A DNA stretch of 16,142 nt from Bacteroidales bacterium (lineage in GTDB: Bacteria > Bacteroidota > Bacteroidia > Bacteroidales > UBA12077). The DNA is taken from positions 1 through 16,142 of the forward strand of contig DAOWML010000013.1 of assembly GCA_030643125.1 (NCBI GenBank), read 5' to 3'. The position numbers and the translations under genes are program-made. Numbering within the stretch: position 1 is the first letter of the stretch; each line of letters starts with the position of its first letter. The notes under the pieces were generated by a model. That model had not been told where the DNA came from, ran no database searches, and saw only the letters and a list, made by a program, of their open reading frames with translations. Positions 1 through 6,328 of this stretch are shown here, piece after piece.

Positions 1-444
1 CTGTAATTTAGCACTAATAACATTTTGAGTTTTTAAAGCATTCTCTATTTCAGGATGGATAATATTATATTTTCCACTGAAATATCCGGGTTTCCCAAAA
101 ACAATGTATTCGGTATTTAACAATAAACTTTTCTGAATATAACTCAATCCTTTAAACCAAAGCAATTCAATAGTTCCTGTACCATCAGAAAAAAAAGCTA
201 CCAGCCTCTTTTTCCGGCCTCCTCCTATCGTTTCCAAACCAACAATTTTTCCTTTTAATTGTACATATGGCAAATTTGGATTTAGCTCACTTATTTTATA
301 AAATTTTGATCGATCAATATATTTATAAGGAAAGTAGTACAACAAATCTTCGAAATTATAAATATTCAACTCCTTATTGAGCAATTCGGCTCTTTTAGGT
401 CCAACTCCGGATAAATATTTTATTTCTTGTTGTAAAATAGACAT
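1..444 (-). CDS. recG: ATP-dependent DNA helicase RecG, N-terminal part (3' end beyond window)
   Basis: RecG remodels stalled replication forks and branch-migrates Holliday junctions. The minus-strand frame opens at ATG 444-442 and stays open for 148 codons to the left edge, so only the N-terminal wedge region is present; the helicase motor lies outside. Visible hallmarks are the helix-hairpin-helix-like LSGVGPKRAELL near residues 11-22, LLYYFPYKYIDRS near 34-46, and an OB-fold wedge with VQLKGKIVG followed by FFSDGTGTIELLWF. These match the start of bacterial RecG, which is normally about 700 residues. No frameshift or stop is seen. It is divergent from the methyltransferase at 905, with a 460-bp gap between them. 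I see no convincing Shine-Dalgarno sequence, as is usual in this phylum. The family call rests on recognition of the N-terminus alone. Confidence 0.9.
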   Translation of the reverse strand, partial: MSILQQEIKYLSGVGPKRAELLNKELNIYNFEDLLYYFPYKYIDRSKFYKISELNPNLPYVQLKGKIVGLETIGGGRKKRLVAFFSDGTGTIELLWFKGLSYIQKSLLLNTEYIVFGKPGYFSGKYNIIHPEIENALKTQNVISAKLQ

Positions 445-446
445 TT

Positions 447-474
447 AGTTTAAAATTCAAAGTTTAAAGTTCAA
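447..474. repeat. 14-bp tandem direct repeat next to recG start
   Basis: Two adjacent 14-bp copies, AGTTTAAAATTCAA (447-460) and AGTTTAAAGTTCAA (461-474), differ at one base. They lie directly upstream of the recG start codon. Short A/T-rich tandem repeats of this kind are common in Bacteroidetes intergenic DNA. No function can be assigned. Confidence 0.6.
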
Positions 475-564
475 GGTTTTTAATGCTTATAAACTTTAAA
501 AGAATTACTTTCGTTTCACAATATTAAGCTTTTTTTGATTTTTAAAAAATCGGCTAATTATTAT

Positions 565-599
565 TTTGAGGTGCTGGCTTAAAAAAAGATTTATCTTTG
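565..599 (+). promoter_or_regulatory. Candidate Bacteroidetes promoter upstream of the hairpin element
   Basis: TATCTTTG at 592-599 is an exact match to the Bacteroidetes -7 consensus TAnnTTTG. A TTTG at 565-568 could be the -33 element, though the 23-base gap is on the long side. Transcription would start near 606, just before the hairpin element, and run toward the methyltransferase at 905. That would give either a leader of about 300 nt or a separate small RNA. The -7 box is seen directly; its use is inferred. Confidence 0.45.
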
Positions 600-617
600 T
601 ATTAATTTAAAATTATA

Positions 618-858
618 ATCCCGAAGGGATGGAAAGTGATAACACAGGGCGAAGTGTAATGTAGCCCTGTGAGATGAATATGAACATAGAATATAATGAA
701 CAATACATTTAGGATTAACAACTTTATTAAAGACCTGCCTGTCAGCAGACAGATCAATCATGTATCGCCCTTACAGGGCTTTTATTTAAATATTAATTCA
801 ATAACACAGGATTTCGTTACACTACACCCCGTGCTATTACCTACCGGGGCGTTGCCCC
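618..858. repeat. Symmetric hairpin-rich intergenic element, about 240 bp, no transposase
   Basis: Two 54-base arms, 618-671 and 805-858, face each other as an imperfect inverted repeat. Each arm has a 13-base outer hairpin (ATCCC-GAA-GGGAT at 618-630; GGGGC-GTT-GCCCC at 846-858), then a 12-base spacer, then a 29-base unit (643-671; 805-833 inverted). The two 29-base units match at 22 of 29 positions. The left unit folds as CACAGGGC/GCCCTGTG around a 13-base loop. In the middle are CTGTC/GACAG (739-743, 748-752) and GCCC-TTACA-GGGC (767-779). The outer stems differ in sequence yet both pair, so structure is kept. The layout resembles the dispersed palindromic intergenic repeats I know from Bacteroidetes genomes. 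It could be a MITE-like remnant, a Y1-transposase (REP-type) substrate or a structured RNA. A 70-codon open frame at 696-908 crosses the right half and does not look like a real protein. Confidence 0.7.
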
Positions 859-904
859 TAAAAAGTATAAACCAACACCTCAAAATAATATATAGCCAAA
901 AAAT

Positions 905-1696
905 ATGATTTCTCAATTAAAATATGCTTTAAAGTATATTAAATATTGGCTTTTTGCGAAGCATAAGAAAGGACATGGAATTCATTCACCATTTATTTAT
1001 AAGCTTATAATAAATGTGTTAAATAATAAAAGTAATGATGAAACCTTAAATAAAGTATTTGATGTTTATAATAAACTTCGAAAATCGAAAGAAGTTCTGG
1101 AATTTAGTGAAATTGGAGCAGGAACAAGCTATAAAAAATCTAATAAAATAACAATTGGCAAAATCGTAAAAAGATCTTCAATTAATCGAAAATACGGGAA
1201 ACTAATTTATAATCTTATTAAATATTTTAATTCAACGGAGATACTTGAGCTTGGCACATCAGTAGGAATAAGCAGTGCATATATTGCACAGGCAGCTCCT
1301 CAATCAAATTTTAAAAGTATTGAAGGTATTGAAGAAAAAATAAAAATTGCAAAAAAAACAGCATCAGAATTTAAGCATCACACTGAATTTATCCATGGCG
1401 ATTTTGATAATATTCTGAATTCTGTTCTTGAAAAATATGATAAGTTTGATTTAGTTTTTTTCGATGGAAATCATAAAAAACAAAACACTATAAATTATTT
1501 CAATTCATGTTTAGAAAAAATACATAATGAAACCATTTTTATTTTTGACGATTTTCACTGGTCAGATGAAATGGAAGAAGCATGGACTGAAATAAAGAAT
1601 CACCCAAAAGTGAGAGTTTCTGTTGATATATTTCGAATGGGTTTAATCTTTTTCAGGAAAGAATTGTCATATCAACATTATGTTATTAAATTTTAA
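905..1696 (+). CDS. Class I SAM-dependent methyltransferase (O-methyltransferase-like), substrate unknown
   Basis: A 263-aa predicted cytosolic enzyme with a Rossmann methyltransferase fold. Motif I is ELGTSVGIS (115-123), which binds the methionine part of SAM. The acidic residue after strand 2 is E140 in SIEGIE. FDLVFFDGNH (181-190) carries the Asp of motif IV, and FIFDDFHW (212-219) follows strand 5, a pattern seen in the O-methyltransferase/Methyltransf_24 group. An N-terminal segment of about 110 residues precedes the fold, including KKGHGIHSPF (21-30), which I associate with Bacteroidetes members of this family. No signal peptide or membrane segment is evident. The start at 905 has no Shine-Dalgarno sequence but keeps the conserved N-terminus. 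The gene lies just downstream of the hairpin element, and the next gene starts 69 bp later. The substrate cannot be read from sequence or neighbours. Confidence 0.8.
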   Translation: MISQLKYALKYIKYWLFAKHKKGHGIHSPFIYKLIINVLNNKSNDETLNKVFDVYNKLRKSKEVLEFSEIGAGTSYKKSNKITIGKIVKRSSINRKYGKLIYNLIKYFNSTEILELGTSVGISSAYIAQAAPQSNFKSIEGIEEKIKIAKKTASEFKHHTEFIHGDFDNILNSVLEKYDKFDLVFFDGNHKKQNTINYFNSCLEKIHNETIFIFDDFHWSDEMEEAWTEIKNHPKVRVSVDIFRMGLIFFRKELSYQHYVIKF

Positions 1697-1736
1697 GTAA
1701 AAAATTCAGTAATACTTTTAAAATTGATTAAATTCG

Positions 1737-1744
1737 TATTTTCG
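1737..1744 (+). promoter_or_regulatory. Candidate -7 box before the ABC ATPase gene
   Basis: TATTTTCG lies 22 bases before the ATG at 1766 and differs from TAnnTTTG at one position. No clear TTTG is present at the -33 distance. The position resembles that of the similar box before the adenosyltransferase gene, but the match is weak. Confidence 0.3.
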
Positions 1745-1765
1745 TAATCAGACAAGTATCTAATA

Positions 1766-2470
1766 ATGAATAAAATAATAGAAATCAATACATTAATAAA
1801 GAATTACCAGGTTGGTACCGAAACAATACGTGCATTGCGATCTGTCTCGTTATCGATAAATAAAAATGAATATGTAGCCATAATGGGGCCTTCAGGTTCA
1901 GGTAAATCTACTCTAATGAATATAATTGGTTGTTTGGATACACCAACAGGAGGGGATTATATTTTAAACAGCACCAATGTAAGTCATTTGGAAGATGATC
2001 AGTTAGCTGAAATAAGAAATAAAGAAATTGGTTTTGTTTTTCAGACGTTTAATTTACTTCCCAGATATACAGCTTTGGAAAATGTTTCTCTCCCTCTAAT
2101 TTATGCAGGAGTAAATAAAGAGGACAGATTGGCTAAGGCCAAAGAAGTTCTTATAAGCGTAGGGCTTGAAGATAGAATCGTTCATAAACCAAATGAATTA
2201 TCGGGAGGTCAAAGGCAAAGAGTTGCTGTTGCACGTGCTATGGTAAACTCACCATCAATTATTTTAGCCGATGAACCAACAGGTAACCTTGATTCAAAAA
2301 CATCCGGGGATATATTAAATTTATTTGATGAAATTCATCAAAGAGGTAATACGATAATTATTGTCACGCATGAAGAAGATATTGCAAAACATGCACATAG
2401 GATTATTCGTTTAATGGATGGTATGATTGAATCAGATGAAATAAATCCTAATCCCGCATCATTTAATTAA
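1766..2470 (+). CDS. ABC transporter ATP-binding protein, LolD/MacB family
   Basis: A 234-aa ATPase subunit that would drive an inner-membrane FtsX-like permease, as in lipoprotein release (LolCDE) or MacB-type mechanotransmission. All ABC motifs are intact: Walker A GPSGSGKS (41-48), Q-loop Q93 in VFQTFNLLP, signature LSGGQ (145-149), Walker B IILADE (165-170), D-loop NLDS (174-177) and switch H202. The Walker A and signature context and the near-absence of extra domains fit the LolD/MacB/FtsE class, and length is normal for it. No permease gene is adjacent on either side, so the partner is encoded elsewhere; this makes the transported or extracted substrate unknown. It sits between a methyltransferase and a cobalamin adenosyltransferase with no obvious functional link. 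lolD is the closest label, but I leave the symbol blank because several paralogues share these motifs. Confidence 0.9.
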   Translation: MNKIIEINTLIKNYQVGTETIRALRSVSLSINKNEYVAIMGPSGSGKSTLMNIIGCLDTPTGGDYILNSTNVSHLEDDQLAEIRNKEIGFVFQTFNLLPRYTALENVSLPLIYAGVNKEDRLAKAKEVLISVGLEDRIVHKPNELSGGQRQRVAVARAMVNSPSIILADEPTGNLDSKTSGDILNLFDEIHQRGNTIIIVTHEEDIAKHAHRIIRLMDGMIESDEINPNPASFN

Positions 2471-2502
2471 TTTTTTGTTAAAAAATCCAAACAAATTTTA
2501 AA

Positions 2503-2510
2503 TAGTTTCG
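2503..2510 (+). promoter_or_regulatory. Candidate -7 box before the cobalamin adenosyltransferase gene
   Basis: TAGTTTCG lies 24 bases before the ATG at 2534. It matches TAnnTTTG except for one T-to-C change. A TTTG at 2474-2477 is too far (25 bases) to be a convincing -33 element. The 63-bp gap is too short for a cobalamin riboswitch. Confidence 0.35.
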
Positions 2511-2533
2511 TTGTCTCATAAAAATAGTTCATT

Positions 2534-3088
2534 ATGAATATGAAAATATATACAAAAACAGGCGATAAAGGCGAAACATCTCTTATTGGAGGAACAAGAG
2601 TTCCAAAGTATCATGACAGAATTGAGGCTTATGGCACAATTGATGAACTAATATCGTACATAGGATTAATACGAGATCAAAAAATTGATGATCATGCAAT
2701 ATCTGAGTTAATAGAAATTCAGGACAGGCTTATGACATGCGCATCAATTTTGGCAACAGATTGTGACAATTGCAATATCAAAATTCCTGAAATATATGAT
2801 CGGGATATTGAAACTTTAGAAAAAGAAATTGATAAGATGGAAAAAGATTTACCTCCATTAAGATCGTTTATTTTACCCGGGGGGCATACAATAGTTTCAT
2901 ATTGCCATATTGCAAGAAATATTTGCCGAAGAGCTGAAAGAATTTCTATAAAAGTACAAGACCAGTTTAAATATAGCGAGAAAGTTATTCAATATTTAAA
3001 CAGATTATCTGATTATTTATTTGTCCTTTCGCGAAAGCTTTCTATAGACTTATTTGCTAAAGAGACACCCTGGAAACCGAGAATTTAA
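2534..3088 (+). CDS. Cob(I)yrinic acid a,c-diamide / cob(I)alamin adenosyltransferase, PduO type
   Basis: A 184-aa cytosolic enzyme that transfers the 5'-deoxyadenosyl group of ATP to Co(I) of corrinoids, making coenzyme B12. The fold is the PduO/MMAB helical bundle, trimeric in characterised members. The ATP-binding N-terminus TKTGDKGETSLIGG (7-20) is intact, followed by RIEAYGTIDEL (29-39), FILPGG (112-117), ARNICRRAER (127-136) with the Arg and Glu that contact ATP, and YLNRLSDYLFVLSR (154-167). The C-terminal PWKP is also typical. Length is normal. No other B12 gene is nearby; in this phylum the usual consumer is methylmalonyl-CoA mutase, encoded elsewhere. The start MNMKIYTKTGD could be either Met1 or Met3; I keep the first. 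pduO, cobO and mmaB are all used as symbols for this class, so I leave it blank. Confidence 0.92.
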   Translation: MNMKIYTKTGDKGETSLIGGTRVPKYHDRIEAYGTIDELISYIGLIRDQKIDDHAISELIEIQDRLMTCASILATDCDNCNIKIPEIYDRDIETLEKEIDKMEKDLPPLRSFILPGGHTIVSYCHIARNICRRAERISIKVQDQFKYSEKVIQYLNRLSDYLFVLSRKLSIDLFAKETPWKPRI

Positions 3089-3097
3089 TAAAAAAGT

Positions 3098-3126
3098 TTT
3101 GTTTTTCAATTTTATTTCTATATTTG
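3098..3126 (+). promoter_or_regulatory. Bacteroidetes-type promoter of the DUF2795 gene
   Basis: TTTG at 3098-3101 and TATATTTG at 3119-3126 are separated by 17 bases and match the -33 and -7 elements of Bacteroidetes housekeeping promoters. This is the best promoter in the window. Transcription would begin near 3133, about 28 bases before the start codon at 3161. Confidence 0.6.
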
Positions 3127-3140
3127 CAAAATTTTAAGGG

Positions 3141-3159
3141 TATAATTAAATTAATTATA
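3141..3159. promoter_or_regulatory. Perfect 8-bp inverted repeat abutting the DUF2795 start codon
   Basis: TATAATTA (3141-3148) and TAATTATA (3152-3159) form a perfect inverted repeat with a 3-base spacer, ending two bases before the ATG at 3161. It lies inside the predicted leader. It could be a dimeric-repressor operator or a weak RNA hairpin at the ribosome landing site. Being purely A/T, chance is a real alternative. Confidence 0.4.
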
Positions 3160-3160
3160 T

Positions 3161-3382
3161 ATGTATTGGACATTAGAATTAGCATCAAAACTGGAAGACG
3201 CACCATGGCCAGCAAGTAAAGAAGAACTTATTGACTATGGTATTCGTTCTGGTGCGCCATTAGAGGTAATTGAAAACCTTCAGGGGATTGAAGATGAAGG
3301 TGAAATCTATGATAGTATTGAGGACATTTGGCCTGATTATCCAAGTAAAGACGATTTCTTTTTTAACGAAGATGAATATTAG
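3161..3382 (+). CDS. DUF2795 domain protein, small acidic, function unknown
   Basis: A 73-aa acidic cytosolic protein. The core WPASKEELIDYGIRSGAPLEVIENLQ (about residues 17-42) reads like the DUF2795 family, short helical proteins conserved across Bacteroidetes and some other phyla; the family has no established biochemical role that I can state. The C-terminal third is strongly acidic (DEGEIYDSIEDIWPDYPSKDD and a terminal NEDEY). There is no signal peptide, metal-binding cluster or catalytic motif. It has its own promoter and is followed within 10 bases by a strong terminator, so it is probably transcribed as a single-gene unit with some read-through from upstream. The start is fixed by the promoter and by the conserved N-terminus MYWTLELASKLEDAPWP. 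The family call is from pattern memory. Confidence 0.8.
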   Translation: MYWTLELASKLEDAPWPASKEELIDYGIRSGAPLEVIENLQGIEDEGEIYDSIEDIWPDYPSKDDFFFNEDEY

Positions 3383-3390
3383 AATAACAA

Positions 3391-3422
3391 AAGGGACTTC
3401 AATAAAAGTCCCTTATATTTTT
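3391..3422. terminator. Bidirectional rho-independent terminator between convergent genes
   Basis: AAGGGACTT (3391-3399), loop CAATAA, AAGTCCCTT (3406-3414) form a perfect 9-bp stem, followed by TTTTT at 3418-3422 on the plus strand. On the minus strand the same stem is followed by TTTTGTT. It can therefore end both the DUF2795 transcript and the envelope operon, whose last stop codon is at 3421-3423. Confidence 0.85.
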
Positions 3423-4938
3423 ACTCCCAAAAGAATATTTCCATTTTTGATTTTGGCCTTAAATCTTCAAGCCATTGAAATCCTTTCAGTTTAGTTTCTT
3501 CAAGTTCACCAAGAGGATATAAAGTACCGGTTGGTTGTTTTATCATATTAATTCTGCTAACCTGACCATTTTTCATATAGATTATAATATCGCTACTTTC
3601 TGAAAAATTTACGCCTACAATTTCGTTTTCCTTTTCGTCTACGGTAAAATAAATAGTTTGGCCATTTCCAAAAACATCAATTTTATGTAATTTATTATTA
3701 CGGATATAACCTACCATTTCCTTCCCTCTTATCTGATTATATCTTGAGGTATCTTCTTGCGAAACTATAAAAGCTGTATTTATGAGTTTAAAGAAATCTA
3801 TTTTCTCATCTTTTATGTGTACTTCTACCTTTTTAGCTGTCATTTGACTGCCTTCGGACCATGAAATTGGCTCAGTAAACATTGTAATTACGGAGTCTTG
3901 AAAATTATAAACCATTGAATCGCATCGAGCCTGAAAATCTTCCCTGAATATTTTAACCTTATGATAGGCTTTTAAAATCCTATAACCACTTGTATCATAA
4001 TTTGAAGTAATTGTATCTGAATGTAAAAACAACGAATCGGTATAATTAGAAACTTGTATTAACAAGGCACTGTCGGTAACAAGAAAACTTTCAGGTTCTT
4101 TGGTATAATATGCATAATTTCCTTTCAGAATAATGTTCTCAGTAGTATCAATCATTTCAATATTTTGAATTGCAATACCAATTCCATTCAGTTCATCGTA
4201 ATATAAGCTATCACCTTTAAGTATTTTCTCTTTATTCTGGTATCGTGCATTTTCATTAAACTGAAACTTTTTCTCTTCGGTTTTATACCAGCCATTTTCT
4301 GCATACAAATGATTTTCTTCGTTGTAAATATTCGTAGGGCCAAGAAAATAAGCTATTTTATCTTCGGTATTATATTTTAATGTATCAGTATAAATTGTAT
4401 AATCCGGCGTTATAGCAACTACACTATCTTTATAAAAAAATAAATCGTCGTTAGCATAATAATATCCTATTACACTTGTTAAAGTATTTTCCTCATTAAT
4501 TGTTTTACCGCCTTCAAAATAATAGGCAATATTTGTTGCATTATTAAAATTAAGTGAATCGGTATATAAAGTAGTTTCATTATCTTCTAACCTAACATTA
4601 TTTCTGAATTTACCAATATCGGTATCTCCATTATACAACATAAAATCGCCATACAGGTGCAAAGTATCTCCCCTGTTAACATGCACATTGCTAAATGCAT
4701 GAATTAAATTTTGTCCACTATAGATGTAAGCACTGTCACAATACATGGTAGCGTTCTGGTGTTCAAATATTACATTGCCAATAAAACGTCGTATGCCTTC
4801 TCCAATATTCTTGTCATATTCAAATGAATTAGAATTTAGAATATTTATTTGTTCCTTTTTTTGAGCAAAAAGCACAGAACCAGATAAAATACTTAAGAAG
4901 TATAATAATAGAATAACACGAAAAAGAGATTTGTTCAT
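3421..4938 (-). CDS. OstA/LptA-like periplasmic protein (LPS transport)
   Basis: A 505-aa exported protein. Residues 1-25 form a signal peptide (hydrophobic LLLYFLSILSGSVLFA, cleavage likely A25|Q26), pointing to the periplasm or outer membrane. The rest is rich in short beta-strands with a recurring unit ending in DSxxY or similar: YCDSAYIY (66-73), YTDSLNFN (125-132), YTDTLKYN (183-190) and GDSLYYD (242-248). This is the OstA-like beta-taco pattern of LptA and the LptD N-domain, which carries LPS across the periplasm. E. coli LptA is under 200 residues; this protein is far longer, as seen in Bacteroidetes relatives. It is the last gene of the envelope operon, 20 bp after the SurA-like gene, and ends in the shared terminator. 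The family call is good; whether it is the LptA of this organism is inference. Confidence 0.8.
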   Translation of the reverse strand: MNKSLFRVILLLYFLSILSGSVLFAQKKEQINILNSNSFEYDKNIGEGIRRFIGNVIFEHQNATMYCDSAYIYSGQNLIHAFSNVHVNRGDTLHLYGDFMLYNGDTDIGKFRNNVRLEDNETTLYTDSLNFNNATNIAYYFEGGKTINEENTLTSVIGYYYANDDLFFYKDSVVAITPDYTIYTDTLKYNTEDKIAYFLGPTNIYNEENHLYAENGWYKTEEKKFQFNENARYQNKEKILKGDSLYYDELNGIGIAIQNIEMIDTTENIILKGNYAYYTKEPESFLVTDSALLIQVSNYTDSLFLHSDTITSNYDTSGYRILKAYHKVKIFREDFQARCDSMVYNFQDSVITMFTEPISWSEGSQMTAKKVEVHIKDEKIDFFKLINTAFIVSQEDTSRYNQIRGKEMVGYIRNNKLHKIDVFGNGQTIYFTVDEKENEIVGVNFSESSDIIIYMKNGQVSRINMIKQPTGTLYPLGELEETKLKGFQWLEDLRPKSKMEIFFWE

Positions 4939-4958
4939 TAAAATGGTTTAACTAAATT

Positions 4959-6317
4959 TTACTTTATCCATCCATCTTTTAAAAACTCGCATTTTAAAAA
5001 TGACTCGTCAATATGAATATATGTTGTCTTTTTCTTTTCCTGAATCCATTTTTCAATAATTCCTTGTTGTTTTCCCATGAGAGTCATTTGTTCTATTAAC
5101 TCATAATCATCATCTATATTTGCTCTATGAGATTCAATTAGGTTTTTAATCTTAATAATTTTATAAGCAATTTTACCGTTTTTATCTCTCGACTCGAATG
5201 GTTCAGATATTTCTCCAACTTTTAATTTTTTTATAATATTATACTCCTGAGATGGTAGCTCATCAAGGGCAAATCGTGTAGAGGCAGTCATCGGATTAAC
5301 CATTAAACCCTCGTTTAAACGCGACTGCTCATCTTCTGAAAATCTTAATGCTGCTTTATCAATACTTATACTATCAAGCTTAATTAAGTTTGAAATACTG
5401 TCAAGCTTATTTTTAGCAGCCACCTTTTGCTCAATATTAACTTCAGGAATAATTAATATATGGCGAACATTTACCTGGTTACTTTCTTTTGCAATTAACT
5501 GAATAATATGAAATCCATATTCTGATTCAACAATCCTGGAAATACCTCCATCATCGGTTAACCTGAAAGCAGCCTTTGCAAATTCCGGATCAAGTTCATC
5601 TCTTGATCTAAACCCCAGTTCTCCACCTCTTCTTGCAGAACCCGGATCCTGAGAATATAAAACAGCTAATGTTGAAAATCTTTCCCCATCAATAATTCTT
5701 TGTCGCAAACTTAAAAGCTTATCCCTTGATTCATTTTTTGCATCTTCGTTTTGTGACGGGTAAACTAAAATCTGATTAATTTCATATTGGGTATTAACCA
5801 GTGGAATACTATCTTCAGGCAGATCTTTATAAAACTTTTTAACAGTCTTTGGAGAAGCATTCAGGTCAGCAACAAGAGAGTTTTGCATCATTTGTGTTTT
5901 CAACTGTTCTTCGATAAGTGGCCTGAAATCTTCTTTAATCTCTATCATTGATTTGTTATAAAACTCTTCTAGTTTCTTTTCAGAGCCAACCTGTCTGACA
6001 AAGTACATTAATCTACGCTCTAATTCGGACTCAACTCTACTTATTCCAACCTCAATACTATCTAACTCAGCCTGAGTTAACAGTAATTTTTGAGTTAATA
6101 ACTGATGTAACACTTCACAATCCATACCTGAAGAAGTTGCATATCCCTGCGACATTATTTGTAAAACCTGGTTTTCTATATCTGATTGCAAAATTATTTT
6201 ATCGCCAACAGTAGCTGCAATTCTATCAATCATCATTTTTTCCTGACTGTTGGCAACATTAATAGAAAAAGTAAATACCAGAATAAAAAATATTTGTTTT
6301 GAAAAAGTAATTTTCAT
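4959..6317 (-). CDS. SurA-like periplasmic chaperone with two degenerate parvulin domains
   Basis: A 452-aa exported protein with a signal peptide (1-24, cleavage near S24|Q25). A SurA N-terminal chaperone domain follows (about 30-165), beginning DRIAATVGDKIILQSDIENQ. Two parvulin-type domains occupy about 178-277 and 283-392. SurA escorts unfolded outer-membrane proteins to the BAM machine. In domain 1 the GGELGF loop (231-236) and H270 are kept, but the first active-site His is Q182 (INQIL). In domain 2 the first His is kept (H286 in VRHILI), while the glycine loop reads NEGLMV and the second His is K386. Neither domain has both histidines, so chaperone activity seems likelier than proline isomerase activity. 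It lies 11 bp after the lipoprotein gene and 20 bp before the OstA-like gene. surA is the nearest name, but a second SurA-like protein lies upstream, so I leave the symbol blank. Confidence 0.85.
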   Translation of the reverse strand: MKITFSKQIFFILVFTFSINVANSQEKMMIDRIAATVGDKIILQSDIENQVLQIMSQGYATSSGMDCEVLHQLLTQKLLLTQAELDSIEVGISRVESELERRLMYFVRQVGSEKKLEEFYNKSMIEIKEDFRPLIEEQLKTQMMQNSLVADLNASPKTVKKFYKDLPEDSIPLVNTQYEINQILVYPSQNEDAKNESRDKLLSLRQRIIDGERFSTLAVLYSQDPGSARRGGELGFRSRDELDPEFAKAAFRLTDDGGISRIVESEYGFHIIQLIAKESNQVNVRHILIIPEVNIEQKVAAKNKLDSISNLIKLDSISIDKAALRFSEDEQSRLNEGLMVNPMTASTRFALDELPSQEYNIIKKLKVGEISEPFESRDKNGKIAYKIIKIKNLIESHRANIDDDYELIEQMTLMGKQQGIIEKWIQEKKKTTYIHIDESFLKCEFLKDGWIK

Positions 6318-6328
6318 ATTGTATTATT

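Noticed and set aside
537..551. Terminator-like palindrome GATTTTT/AAAAATC in the recG-methyltransferase gap
   Set aside because: The stem is nearly all A/T and lies between divergent genes, where no transcript needs to end. Chance is likely.
696..908. 70-codon open frame in front of the methyltransferase
   Set aside because: It runs through the right half of the hairpin element, and its residues simply translate the palindromes. It resembles no protein family and overlaps the next start by chance.
2471..2533. Cobalamin riboswitch before the adenosyltransferase gene
   Set aside because: The gap is only 63 bases, far shorter than a cobalamin riboswitch, and no B12-box-like sequence is seen.
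3270..3494. 74-codon plus-strand frame overlapping DUF2795 and its terminator
   Set aside because: It reads through the terminator stem and the antisense end of the OstA-like gene in a different frame, with no conserved features.
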